From: Anoxybacteroides rupiense
Lineage (GTDB): Bacteria > Bacillota > Bacilli > Bacillales > Anoxybacillaceae
Length of the DNA: 64,000 bases
Direction of reading: 5' to 3'
Assembly: GCF_014196195.1 (NCBI RefSeq)
Contig: NZ_JACIDF010000003.1
Location: 336,810 to 400,809, forward strand
Position 1 is the stretch's first letter. Every line of letters begins with the position of its first letter. Positions 19,054-28,426 of this stretch are shown one piece after another. The position numbers and the translations under genes were made by a program. The notes under the pieces are model-generated. The model saw only the letters and a list, made by a program, of their open reading frames with translations. It was not told the origin of the DNA and searched no databases.

Positions 19054-19083
19054 TTCAAATTCGCTTTTTGGTCATGTTATAAT
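19054..19083 (+). promoter_or_regulatory. Extended -10 promoter candidate for the TetR-family gene
   Basis: TGTTATAAT at 19075-19083 is a perfect extended -10 element (TGnTATAAT). A weak -35, TTCAAA, lies at 19054-19059 with an 18-base spacing. Confidence 0.55.
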
Positions 19084-19123
19084 AAAAATAATTAGGATAG
19101 ATAAGGCGAGGAAGGAGAGCGCA

Positions 19124-19996
19124 TTGAATAAAAAAGAAACCATTATTCGGGCAGCTATGAAGCTATTTGCACAAAAGGGATATCACGCAACGTCGATGCA
19201 GGAAATTGCTGAACAAAGCGGAATGGCGAAAGGTTCGCTTTATAATTATTTCAAATCGAAGGAAGAAATCGCGGTATCGATTTTTCGTTACCACTATGAA
19301 ATTTTGTTTCGCAAAATATTTGAAGTCAGCCAAGACAAAAATCTATCGGCAAGAGAAAGATTTGAAAAGCAGCTTTGTATTCAAATCGAAGAGTTCATTC
19401 GCCATAAAGAATTAGTGCGAATGCATATGGGGGAGCAGGCGGTGAAGGTGAATGATGAGGTTCATCAACTTGCTTTCCGCATTCGTGCTCGAATATTAAA
19501 TTGGTATCGCCAAGCTATTATTGACATATATGGAGAGCCGGTTCGCCGCTTTTCGCTTGATTGCGCTGCCATCTTAAACGGCATGCTGAAGGAGTATATG
19601 TTTTATGTGGCGGTTGAGCAAAAAGAATTGCAGCGTTCCCATTTTGTTCCTTTCGTGCTTCGACGCCTTGATGCGATTGTCAAAAGTCTGACGGAGGAGG
19701 AAAAGCCGCTGCTAAACGATCAAATGATGGAAGATTATCTCTGTCTCGGACTATCAACTAAAGAGGAAGCGAGGCAGCAAATTGTCGCCTACATTCAGCA
19801 AATGATGGATATGCTTAAGGACACGAGAATGAATGAAAGCGGCATCATCGACTCCCTTGAGACGTTAGAGCAAGAGTTTACCCAAGAGGATGACGTCCGA
19901 AAATTTATGGTTGAAGCCATTTTGCTTTATTTAGAACGCTTTTCTCTGCCATTGTGGAAGGAATTGAACGAAGCGATTGCCCGCTATTTTGCATAA
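19124..19996 (+). CDS. TetR/AcrR-family transcriptional regulator
   Basis: A 290-residue regulator. Residues 1-50 form the TetR DNA-binding domain, with the helix-turn-helix in SMQEIAEQSGMAKGSLYNYF followed by KSKEEI. The remaining 230 or so residues are helical and longer than in most TetR proteins (about 200 in total), so the ligand-binding domain is enlarged. The ligand and targets cannot be read from the sequence. The start is TTG with GGAGAG five bases upstream, preceded by an extended -10 promoter. It is transcribed alone between tcdA and rarA, a place where I recall no such gene in B. subtilis, so it is likely an insertion in this lineage. Confidence 0.85.
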   Translation: MNKKETIIRAAMKLFAQKGYHATSMQEIAEQSGMAKGSLYNYFKSKEEIAVSIFRYHYEILFRKIFEVSQDKNLSARERFEKQLCIQIEEFIRHKELVRMHMGEQAVKVNDEVHQLAFRIRARILNWYRQAIIDIYGEPVRRFSLDCAAILNGMLKEYMFYVAVEQKELQRSHFVPFVLRRLDAIVKSLTEEEKPLLNDQMMEDYLCLGLSTKEEARQQIVAYIQQMMDMLKDTRMNESGIIDSLETLEQEFTQEDDVRKFMVEAILLYLERFSLPLWKELNEAIARYFA

Positions 19997-20028
19997 AGTT
20001 CTCTGCTTTTGGAGCAGAGAGCTTTCTA
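19997..20028 (+). terminator. Terminator-like hairpin after the TetR-family gene
   Basis: TCTCTGCT (20000-20007) pairs with AGCAGAGA (20013-20020). The T run after it is poor (GCTTTCTATTTTC). Confidence 0.5.
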
Positions 20029-20058
20029 TTTTCAAAGGAACGAAGGAGGAAGCGAAAG

Positions 20059-21354
20059 ATGCTTTTTTCACAAGAGCCCCTGTCGATCCGCATGAGGCCA
20101 AGAACGATTGATGAAGTGGTGGGACAGCAGCATATCATCGGTCCGCATACCGCTTTATATAAAATGATTCAAAACGGCTATGTGCCTTCCATGCTTTTAT
20201 ATGGAGAACCAGGAGTTGGGAAGACATCGCTCGCTTATGCGATTGCTGGAACTGTCGAGCGGGAATTTTTTGCATTAAATGCAACGACATCGGGAAAAAA
20301 AGAAATGGAAGAAGTGGTCGCGGTTGCAAAAATGTCGGGAAACGTTATTCTATTTATTGATGAAATTCACCGCTTTAATAAAGCACAACAAGATTATTTG
20401 CTGCCTAATATAGAAAACGGGTTGATCACATTGATTGGGGCCACGACAGAAAACCCGTTTCATGAAGTGAATCCGGCTATTCGCAGCCGCTGTGGACAAA
20501 TTAAGCAGCTAAAGCGATTAACAGTTGAAGAGGTCACGGTTTTGCTACGACGAGCGCTGCACGATGACAAAAGGGGATTTGGCACTTTACCGATTGAAAT
20601 GGACGACCGTTTGCTGCAACGCATTGCTGTCGGAACAAACGGCGATGCCCGTTCTGCATTAAATGCATTAGAAGCGGTTGTGTATGCTTCGCCAAAAAGC
20701 GGAGACCGCATTGTCGTCGATGAACAAACTGTCTCACAGTGCATAGAAAACAAAGGATTTTTCCATGACAAAAAAGGGGACGTCTATTATTCGTTATTGT
20801 CTGCATTCCAAAAAAGCATCCGAGGAAGTGATGTCGACGCGGCGCTTTATTATTTGGCGAGATTATTGGAAGGCGGCGACTTATCCGCTATTTGCCGGCG
20901 TTTGCTGGTGATTGCCTATGAAGATGTCGGCTTGGCCAATCCGCTGATGGGCATCAAGGTGAATGCGGCCATCCAAGCTGTGGAACGGCTGGGGCTTCCT
21001 GAAGCGAGGATTCCGCTGTCAGTTGTGACAATTGAATTATGTCTCTCGGCGAAATCCAATTCAGCATACAAAGCGATTGACCAAGCGATCCGTGATATCG
21101 AGCAAGGAAAGCTGGGAGAGATTCCTGCCCATCTAAAGGATGCGCATTATAAAGGAGCTAGCGTTCTTGGCCATGGAATAGGGTATCAATATCCGCACGA
21201 CCATCCAAATGGATGGGTAGCGCAGCAATATTTGCCAAGCGAGCTGGAAGGAACGCAATATTATGTGCCGAAAGAAAACGGCGATGAGAAGCATTATGCG
21301 AAAGTGTATGAGCGTCTCTGTTCATTAAAAAGCAAGCACAATGAAGTAAGATGA
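20059..21354 (+). CDS. rarA: Replication-associated recombination protein A, AAA+ ATPase
   Basis: A 431-residue AAA+ clamp-loader-like ATPase (RarA/MgsA) that acts at stalled replication forks. The Walker A motif GEPGVGKTS lies at about residues 49-57, Walker B FIDEIHRFNKAQ near 98-109, and a sensor 1 segment LIGATTENPF near 126. The C-terminal tetramerisation domain contains LAARLLEGG-like and KGASVLGHGIGYQYPHD segments. ATG 20059 follows AAGGAGGA by eight bases; the frame opens earlier at 19954, but that part overlaps the previous gene and its terminator. The length agrees with the family. Confidence 0.95.
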   Translation: MLFSQEPLSIRMRPRTIDEVVGQQHIIGPHTALYKMIQNGYVPSMLLYGEPGVGKTSLAYAIAGTVEREFFALNATTSGKKEMEEVVAVAKMSGNVILFIDEIHRFNKAQQDYLLPNIENGLITLIGATTENPFHEVNPAIRSRCGQIKQLKRLTVEEVTVLLRRALHDDKRGFGTLPIEMDDRLLQRIAVGTNGDARSALNALEAVVYASPKSGDRIVVDEQTVSQCIENKGFFHDKKGDVYYSLLSAFQKSIRGSDVDAALYYLARLLEGGDLSAICRRLLVIAYEDVGLANPLMGIKVNAAIQAVERLGLPEARIPLSVVTIELCLSAKSNSAYKAIDQAIRDIEQGKLGEIPAHLKDAHYKGASVLGHGIGYQYPHDHPNGWVAQQYLPSELEGTQYYVPKENGDEKHYAKVYERLCSLKSKHNEVR

Positions 21355-21360
21355 AAAGTA

Positions 21361-21369
21361 TGGTATAAT
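21361..21369 (+). promoter_or_regulatory. Extended -10 element upstream of the YczE-like gene
   Basis: TGGTATAAT is a perfect extended -10, 38 bases before the start codon. No good -35 is visible. Confidence 0.5.
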
Positions 21370-21407
21370 GATTTCCGATTTATTGATTAAAAAAGTGGGG
21401 CGTGAAT

Positions 21408-22046
21408 ATGAAAGAGTCGATTGTTCGCTGGACCGTTTATTTTCTTGGTTTATTGGTCATGTCGTTTGGGATTGTTTTAACCATTAAGGCGGACATGGGA
21501 AGCGCTCCATGGGATGTGCTTCATATCGGTCTATATCGTCAGCTTGGCTTGACGATTGGTACATGGTCTATTATTGTGGGGATTATTGTTTTGGTGGCTT
21601 CCTCGCTTCTTTCGAAACAATGGCCCCAAATAGGGGCTTTTCTTAATATGCTCCTTGTGGGCTTGATGATCGATATGTATATGATGATCCCATCACTGCA
21701 AACTCCCCATACATTTATCGGGAAAATGGCGATGCTCTTTGGCGGAATCATCATAACAGGCTATGGAATGGGACTTTATATTTCGGCAAAGATGGGAGCC
21801 GGACCGCGCGATAGCTTAATGCTCGTATTGATGGAGAAAACCGGATGGAGAGTGGAGTACATCCGCATTGCGATGGAAGTGTTTGTGTTGTTGGTCGGCT
21901 GGCTACTGGGAGGACCTGTATCGATTGGCACGCTGGTTTTTAGTGTTACGATCGGCAAGGTCATTGGCATCGCCCTGCCGCAATGTCAGCAATGGACGGT
22001 GCGGATGGCAGTGGCGAAAACGGGAATGAATGGTTTAAGTCGTTAG
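21408..22046 (+). CDS. YczE/YitT-type integral membrane protein
   Basis: A 212-residue membrane protein with about five hydrophobic helices. It begins MKESIVRWTVYFLGLLVMSF and carries the paired motifs KADMGSAPWDVLHIGLYRQLG and SAKMGAGPRDSLMLVLM, an internal repeat typical of the YczE family (COG2364). B. subtilis YczE is needed for bacillaene antibiotic production, but the family's biochemical role is unknown. ATG 21408 is preferred over the in-frame GTG 21402 because GTGGGG lies seven bases upstream of the former. It is followed after ten bases by cymR, so the two may share a transcript. Confidence 0.8.
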   Translation: MKESIVRWTVYFLGLLVMSFGIVLTIKADMGSAPWDVLHIGLYRQLGLTIGTWSIIVGIIVLVASSLLSKQWPQIGAFLNMLLVGLMIDMYMMIPSLQTPHTFIGKMAMLFGGIIITGYGMGLYISAKMGAGPRDSLMLVLMEKTGWRVEYIRIAMEVFVLLVGWLLGGPVSIGTLVFSVTIGKVIGIALPQCQQWTVRMAVAKTGMNGLSR

Positions 22047-22056
22047 GAGGAATAGG

Positions 22057-22473
22057 ATGAAAATTTCAACAAAAGGTCGCTACGGTTTAACAATGATGAT
22101 TGAGTTGGCAAAAAAATATGGAGATCGCCCGATTTCGCTCAGATCGATTGCAAAAACGCATAATTTGTCTGAGCATTATTTAGAGCAACTCGTTTCGCCG
22201 CTTAGAAATGCAGGGCTTGTAAAAAGCATCCGCGGAGCGTATGGCGGCTATGTGTTGGCCGATCATCCGGCGAAAATTACGGCGGGAGATGTGATTCGGG
22301 TGCTTGAAGGGCCCATCAGCCCTGTAGAAGAATTGGAAGAAGAAGAGCCGGCTAAGCGTGAGTTGTGGATTCGCATTCGTGATGCTGTACAGGAAGTATT
22401 AGATAGCACAACACTTGAAGATTTGGCGAAATATAGCAATGGGGATCAAGAATCCTACATGTTTTATATTTAA
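22057..22473 (+). CDS. cymR: Cysteine metabolism repressor CymR (Rrf2 family)
   Basis: A 138-residue Rrf2-family winged-helix repressor. The N-terminus MKISTKGRYGLTMMIELAKK and the recognition region RSIAKTHNLSEHYLEQLVSPLRNAGLVKSIRGAYGGYVLA match CymR. The protein contains no cysteine at all, which separates it from Fe-S cluster relatives such as IscR. In B. subtilis CymR works with CysK, which senses O-acetylserine, to repress cystine uptake and the mccAB operon. Here it heads cymR-cysteine desulfurase-mnmA, and a candidate target lies upstream of yrrT in this same window. Confidence 0.93.
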   Translation: MKISTKGRYGLTMMIELAKKYGDRPISLRSIAKTHNLSEHYLEQLVSPLRNAGLVKSIRGAYGGYVLADHPAKITAGDVIRVLEGPISPVEELEEEEPAKRELWIRIRDAVQEVLDSTTLEDLAKYSNGDQESYMFYI

Positions 22474-22496
22474 GCAGTGAGAAAGGAGAATTTTGG

Positions 22497-23642
22497 TTGG
22501 AACGTATTTATCTTGACCATGCGGCGACATCTCCCGTTCATCCTGCCGTCGCTGAGCGAATGCTGCCGTTTATGACAGAATGCTTCGGCAACCCGTCGAG
22601 CATTCATTTTTTCGGCAGGCAAAGCCGGCTTGCATTGGATGAAGCGCGTGAAACAGTAGCAAAAAGCCTTGGCGCAAAACCTTCGGAAGTGATTTTTACA
22701 AGCGGTGGAACAGAGGCGGATAATTTGGCGCTCGTAGGAGTGGCCTTAGCGAACCGGGAAAAGGGAACCCATATTATTACTTCATCTGTCGAGCATCACG
22801 CTGTTTTGCACACGTGTCATTATCTTGAAAAACAAGGGTTTGAGATTACTTATCTTCCAGTTGACGAATATGGAAAAATTTCATTGACAGATCTGAAAAA
22901 AGCGCTCCGCAACGATACCATCCTCGTCTCGATCATGTTCGGCAATAATGAGACCGGAGTGTTGCAGCCTATTCAACAGATCGGGGAAATGCTGAAAGAC
23001 CATCCGGCTTTTTTCCATACGGATGCTGTCCAAGCATATGGGCTGATCCCCATCGATGTGAATCAACTTCATATTGATTTGTTGTCTGTTTCCGCACATA
23101 AAATTAATGGGCCGAAAGGTGTTGGCTTTTTATACGCTAAAGAAACCGTTAAGCTAATGCCTCGTTTATACGGGGGCGAGCAAGAGCGAAAACGGCGGGC
23201 TGGAACGGAAAACGTCGCCGGAATTGTCGGGATGGCAAAAGCCGTTGAAATTGCGCAGCAAACGATGAGCGAAAAAGCAGAGAAGTACCGTTCGTTTAGA
23301 AAGAAAATGCTCGCTATTTTTGCGCAAGCGGGGATTTCATACGCTGTCAACGGTGATGACCAGGAGGCGCTACCGCATGTATTGAATGTCACGTTTCCGG
23401 GAACGAACGTAGAATCGCTGCTTGTGAATCTTGATTTAGCGGGAATCGCCGTATCGAGCGGCTCAGCATGTACAGCGGGTTCCATTGATCCATCGCATGT
23501 TCTTGTGGCGATGTTTGGCAAGGATTCTGACCGCATCCGCTCCTCGATCCGTTTTAGCTTTGGGCTTGGAAATACGGAAGAACAAATTGAAAAGGCAGCG
23601 TATGAAACCGTAAAAATTGTTCAAAGACTTGTAAGCAAATAG
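22497..23642 (+). CDS. yrvO: Cysteine desulfurase (IscS/NifS family, YrvO-like)
   Basis: A 381-residue PLP enzyme that removes sulfur from cysteine and passes it on as persulfide. The PLP lysine lies in SAHKINGPKG (about residue 202), HTDAVQAYG is the preceding cofactor segment, and the catalytic cysteine is in SSGSACTAG near residue 326. In B. subtilis the equivalent YrvO supplies sulfur to MnmA, which fits the next gene 12 bases downstream. The start is TTG with AAAGGAG nine bases upstream. No scaffold protein gene (iscU or sufU) is adjacent, so dedicated tRNA thiolation is the likeliest role. Confidence 0.93.
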   Translation: MERIYLDHAATSPVHPAVAERMLPFMTECFGNPSSIHFFGRQSRLALDEARETVAKSLGAKPSEVIFTSGGTEADNLALVGVALANREKGTHIITSSVEHHAVLHTCHYLEKQGFEITYLPVDEYGKISLTDLKKALRNDTILVSIMFGNNETGVLQPIQQIGEMLKDHPAFFHTDAVQAYGLIPIDVNQLHIDLLSVSAHKINGPKGVGFLYAKETVKLMPRLYGGEQERKRRAGTENVAGIVGMAKAVEIAQQTMSEKAEKYRSFRKKMLAIFAQAGISYAVNGDDQEALPHVLNVTFPGTNVESLLVNLDLAGIAVSSGSACTAGSIDPSHVLVAMFGKDSDRIRSSIRFSFGLGNTEEQIEKAAYETVKIVQRLVSK

Positions 23643-24770
<1,128 letters not shown>

Positions 24771-24775
24771 CTTTG

Positions 24776-24811
24776 CAAAAACCTCAGCTCTTGGCGGAGT
24801 TGGGGTTTTTC
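24776..24811 (+). terminator. Terminator of the cymR-mnmA operon
   Basis: AAAACCTCAGCTC pairs with GAGTTGGGGTTTT (two G-T pairs) around TTGGCG, followed by T residues. Confidence 0.8.
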
Positions 24812-24846
24812 CATTAAGATAAATGCAAAAGGGAGAGTTGGAAACG

Positions 24847-25509
24847 ATGGAGAATCAAAATGCATTAGGCATTCAGCACATGCAGCAAGGGCGCTATGAG
24901 GAAGCAGTGAAATGCTTTCATGAAGCTATTGAAGCCAATCCAAACGATCCAATCGGCTACATTAATTTTGGAAATGTACTAGCGGCCGTGGGGGAAGAAG
25001 AGAAAGCGATCCGTTTTTTTAAAAAAGCGCTTGAGCTTGATCCAGAAGCGGCCACTGCTTACTATGGGCTTGGCTCTCTTTACTATAATCGCCAGCAATT
25101 TGTTTTGGCAAAGGACATGTTTGAACAGGCGGTGCAAAAAGGGATGGAGGACGGCGATGTATTTTTTATGCTCGGGATGTCGCTCTTGCTTTTAGAGCAG
25201 CCGCGTCTGGCTTTGCCGTATTTGCAACGCGCCTCCGAATTGAACGAAAACGATGCAGAAGCGCTTTTTCAGCTTGGCTTGTGCTTAGCGCAGCTTGAAC
25301 TTGTGGATGAAGCGATGAACTGCTTCGAGAGAACCGTCGCTTTAGATGAAGGGCATGCCGATGCCTATTATAATTTAGGAGTGGCTTATGCTTATAAAGA
25401 TGATGCACAGCAGGCACTTCATATGTTTAACAAAGCGCTTGCCATACAGTCAGATCATTTGCTTGCAGGACATGGGAAAAAATTGATGGAAAAAGCGCTG
25501 GAAAAATAA
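24847..25509 (+). CDS. yrrB: Tetratricopeptide repeat protein (YrrB family)
   Basis: A 220-residue protein made almost wholly of TPR repeats, about six of 34 residues each, with the A-x-x-x-(F/Y)-x-x-A-x-x-x-x-P pattern clear in GRYEEAVKCFHEAIEANPND, EEKAIRFFKKALELDPEAA, ELVDEAMNCFERTVALDEGH and DAQQALHMFNKALAIQSDH. TPR proteins serve as protein-binding scaffolds. ATG 24847 with GGGAGAG nine bases upstream is chosen; the frame's first ATG at 24823 lacks a ribosome site. It sits between mnmA and recD2 as in B. subtilis, and recD2 follows after 19 bases. The partner is not known. Confidence 0.88.
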   Translation: MENQNALGIQHMQQGRYEEAVKCFHEAIEANPNDPIGYINFGNVLAAVGEEEKAIRFFKKALELDPEAATAYYGLGSLYYNRQQFVLAKDMFEQAVQKGMEDGDVFFMLGMSLLLLEQPRLALPYLQRASELNENDAEALFQLGLCLAQLELVDEAMNCFERTVALDEGHADAYYNLGVAYAYKDDAQQALHMFNKALAIQSDHLLAGHGKKLMEKALEK

Positions 25510-25528
25510 AAAAAGGCAGGGATTCCAA

Positions 25529-27886
25529 TTGCAGCGGCAAGAATCATGGGCGTTAGGGGAAAAATCGTTTATTAAAGGGACGCATATCGTCACTATTTTT
25601 CATAACGAAAGCAACCTTTATTCCGTGGTCCGCATTCACGTTGAAGAAACGAATGAAGGGTATGACGAGCAAGAGGTTGTTGTAACTGGATATTTCCCGC
25701 GTATGAACGAACATGATGTTTATGTGTTTTACGGCGCTTTTAAAGATCACCCAAGATTTGGACGGCAATATGTAGCCGAGTATTTTCGAAAAGAAATGCC
25801 GCAAACAAAGGAAGGGTTGATCTATTATTTATCGAGCGATTTGTTTAAGGGGATCGGAAAGAAAACAGCGGAACAAATTGTGGAAGCGCTCGGGGACCAA
25901 GCGATTTCAGTGATACTAGCAGATCCGGAAGCGCTCGCGAAAGTGCCTAAGCTTCCGAAAAACAAAGCGAAAGAGCTATACGAAACGTTAAAGGAGCACC
26001 AAGGCCTTGAACAAATTATGATTGCTCTTTCTCAGTTCGGCTTTGGTCCGCAGCTGTCAATGAAAATTTACCAAGTATATAAAGAAGCTGCACTTGATGT
26101 CATTCAAAAAAATCCGTATCAGCTTGTCGAGGATGTAGAAGGGATTGGGTTTCGGCGAGCCGATGAGTTAGGCCAGCAGCTCGGCCTTTCCGGCAGCCAT
26201 CCAGATCGTGTCCGAGCCGCCTGTTTATATGTCATCGAAAGCGATTGTTTGCAAGAGGGACATGTATATGTGACAAAAGAACAGTTGCTTTTTAAAGCTA
26301 AGCAGCTGCTTGAATCGAAAAGAGGAGAGGACATTCCTCCTGACATGATTGAGCGTGAACTGCTTGATCTAGCCAAGGAGGGAAAAGTCATTCATGAAGA
26401 TGGCCGCTTTTATATTCCGACTCTTTACTTTGCGGAAAAAGGAATCATCACCAATATAAAGCGCCTGCTTGAACAAAAGGTAACAGGATTTCCAGAAGCG
26501 GAATTTTTGCTGGCGCTCGGCCGGTTGGAGGAGCGGTTGGATGTACAATATGGCCCGTTGCAAAAGGACGCGATTCAACAAGCGATTTCTTCCCCTCTGT
26601 TTATTTTGACAGGCGGGCCGGGAACGGGAAAAACAACGGTGATAAAAGGGATTGTGGAGATTTTTGCCGACCTCCACGGCGTTTCGCTTGACCCGAAGGA
26701 TTATCATAAAGAAAATCCTTTTCCGATTTTGCTTGCTGCGCCAACAGGGAGAGCCGCAAAACGAATGAGCGAAGCGACAGGATTACCAGCGATGACGATC
26801 CATCGTTTACTTGGTTATAATGCTACAGAAGGATTTACTCATCATGAAGATGAACCGATTGAAGGAAATTTGCTCATTGTCGATGAAATGTCCATGGTGG
26901 ACACATGGCTAGCTAACCAATTGCTGAAGTCCCTTCCAACTGGTATGCAAGTCATTTTGGTCGGTGATGAGGATCAATTGCCGTCAGTCGGACCGGGGCA
27001 AGTATTAAAGGATTTGTTAAAAACGTCGCGAATTCCTACTATTCGCTTGACAGAAGTATATCGTCAAGCAGAAGGATCCTCCATCATTGAATTGGCTCAT
27101 TGTATGAAAAAAGGGGAGCTTCCTGCTGATCTAAGCTCTCCGAAAACAGACCGTTCCTTTATTCGCTGTAAAGCTGAACAAGTGGTTGATGTCGTGAGGC
27201 AGATTGCTGATAATGCGTGGAAAAAAGGGTATTCGGTAAAAGATATTCAAGTGCTCGCCCCAATGTATCGCGGTCCTGCCGGCATCGATCGTCTCAATCG
27301 AACGCTTCAAGAGCTGTTTAATCCAAAATTGCCACAAAAGCGCGAGCTGTCCAGCGGCGAAACGGTTTATCGCGTTGGCGATAAGGTGTTGCAGCTTGTC
27401 AATCAACCGGAGCAAAATGTGTTTAATGGCGATATTGGTGAAATTGTCGCCATCTTTTACGCGAAAGAGAATACGGAACAGCAGGACTTGGTTGTCGTAT
27501 CCTTTGATGGAAACGAAGTCACTTATACAAGACAGGATTTAACACAAATTACCCACGCTTATTGCTGTTCGATTCATAAGGCGCAGGGCAGTGAATTTCC
27601 GATTGTGATTTTGCCGGTGGTGAAAAGCTATTATCGAATGCTACAGCGGAATTTGTTATATACAGCGGTGACAAGAAGCAAAAAATTTTTAATTTTATGC
27701 GGTGAGGAGGAAGCGTTTCGCATCGGAACGGCACGCTGTGATGACGGGGTGAGGCAAACAACATTAGCGGAAAAAATTCAACAGCTGTTTGAGCCTGCTG
27801 ATGAAACGGAGCTGCCGTTGGATGATGCGGGGATCGGGATGGAAAACGTTTCACCGTATGACTTTATGATAGAAGAAACAAAATAA
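25529..27886 (+). CDS. recD2: ATP-dependent 5'-3' DNA helicase RecD2
   Basis: A 785-residue SF1B helicase of the RecD2 type, found without RecBC. The N-terminal part (1-200) has an OB-like and helix-hairpin-helix region (SSDLFKGIGKKTAEQIVEAL; YQLVEDVEGIGFRRADELG). The helicase core has Walker A LTGGPGTGKTTV (about 358-369), LIVDEMSMVDTWL as motif II, GDEDQLPSVGPGQVL as motif III, and a C-terminal YTAVTRSKK motif VI. In B. subtilis it is linked to DNA repair and fork maintenance. The start is TTG after AGGCAGGG. An imperfect inverted repeat follows. Confidence 0.95.
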   Translation: MQRQESWALGEKSFIKGTHIVTIFHNESNLYSVVRIHVEETNEGYDEQEVVVTGYFPRMNEHDVYVFYGAFKDHPRFGRQYVAEYFRKEMPQTKEGLIYYLSSDLFKGIGKKTAEQIVEALGDQAISVILADPEALAKVPKLPKNKAKELYETLKEHQGLEQIMIALSQFGFGPQLSMKIYQVYKEAALDVIQKNPYQLVEDVEGIGFRRADELGQQLGLSGSHPDRVRAACLYVIESDCLQEGHVYVTKEQLLFKAKQLLESKRGEDIPPDMIERELLDLAKEGKVIHEDGRFYIPTLYFAEKGIITNIKRLLEQKVTGFPEAEFLLALGRLEERLDVQYGPLQKDAIQQAISSPLFILTGGPGTGKTTVIKGIVEIFADLHGVSLDPKDYHKENPFPILLAAPTGRAAKRMSEATGLPAMTIHRLLGYNATEGFTHHEDEPIEGNLLIVDEMSMVDTWLANQLLKSLPTGMQVILVGDEDQLPSVGPGQVLKDLLKTSRIPTIRLTEVYRQAEGSSIIELAHCMKKGELPADLSSPKTDRSFIRCKAEQVVDVVRQIADNAWKKGYSVKDIQVLAPMYRGPAGIDRLNRTLQELFNPKLPQKRELSSGETVYRVGDKVLQLVNQPEQNVFNGDIGEIVAIFYAKENTEQQDLVVVSFDGNEVTYTRQDLTQITHAYCCSIHKAQGSEFPIVILPVVKSYYRMLQRNLLYTAVTRSKKFLILCGEEEAFRIGTARCDDGVRQTTLAEKIQQLFEPADETELPLDDAGIGMENVSPYDFMIEETK

Positions 27887-27892
27887 AACCAT

Positions 27893-27986
27893 AAGGCACG
27901 CATCAAGCGCTCTTCCTTAGCCATGTATATTTTTACAACTGCTTGTCTAACATAACAGGTAAATGATGTGAAGAGGAGCGTGCCTT
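27893..27986 (+). promoter_or_regulatory. Inverted repeat that could hide the next gene's ribosome site
   Basis: AAGGCACGC (27893-27901) pairs with GCGTGCCTT (27978-27986), and CTCTTC (27910-27915) with GAAGAG (27970-27975). The second arm includes the GAGGAG ribosome site of the zinc-ribbon gene. A stretch of only four T residues ends at 27988, so it may act as a weak terminator of recD2, a translational switch, or neither. Confidence 0.45.
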
Positions 27987-28181
27987 TTGGTGTTGAAATG
28001 TCCAAATTGCCAAAGTAAGGATTTGGGAAAAATAGGTGTGAATCAATATTATTGCTGGAACTGTTTTATTGAATTAACCATCAATAAAGGGATGATTCAT
28101 ACTCATCAAGTCGAAGAAGACGGAACGCTCAGCTCGCTCGATGATTTATTCAGCGATGAAGAACGAACGCTTTCGTCTTAA
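27987..28181 (+). CDS. Small zinc-ribbon protein of unknown function
   Basis: A 64-residue protein with two CxxC pairs, KCPNCQSKD and YYCWNCF, spaced for a single zinc ribbon in the first 30 residues, followed by an acidic tail (VEEDGTLSSLDDLFSDEE). Starts at TTG 27987, GTG 27990 or TTG 27993 are all in frame; GAGGAG at 27973-27978 best fits the first. It lies between recD2 and yrzQ in the same direction. I do not recognise a named family with a known function. Confidence 0.7.
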   Translation: MVLKCPNCQSKDLGKIGVNQYYCWNCFIELTINKGMIHTHQVEEDGTLSSLDDLFSDEERTLSS

Positions 28182-28202
28182 GGGAAGCGAGGAGGAATGA
28201 CC

Positions 28203-28337
28203 ATGAATCGTACAATGAAATCGCTCGCTGCTATTGGTTTGGGCGTTGCAGCTTACCAGCTTGTTCAACGCAATGGTGGTATGAATATGCGGAAAATGAA
28301 GAAGATGGGAAAGCAAATGATGCGTTCATTTATGTAA
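28203..28337 (+). CDS. yrzQ: Small basic protein, YrzQ/DUF3918-like
   Basis: A 44-residue protein, MNRTMKSLAAIGLGVAAYQL at its start, then a basic and methionine-rich tail (NMRKMKKMGKQMMRSFM). The hydrophobic AAIGLGVAAYQL could be a short membrane segment. It resembles the DUF3918 small proteins of Bacilli (YrzQ). GGAGGA lies seven bases upstream of the ATG. It follows the zinc-ribbon gene by 21 bases and precedes a strong terminator. Function is unknown. Confidence 0.75.
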   Translation: MNRTMKSLAAIGLGVAAYQLVQRNGGMNMRKMKKMGKQMMRSFM

Positions 28338-28340
28338 CAA

Positions 28341-28373
28341 AGAGGGGGAGCCTATATAAAGGCCCCCTTTTTT
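28341..28373 (+). terminator. Terminator after yrzQ
   Basis: GGGGAGCC and GGCCCCC form a GC-rich stem around TATATAAA, followed by six T residues. Confidence 0.88.
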
Positions 28374-28426
28374 GATGTATAATCTCCTCTCCTTCTTTTC
28401 AAACTATGGGAACAGGAGGGGTATTC

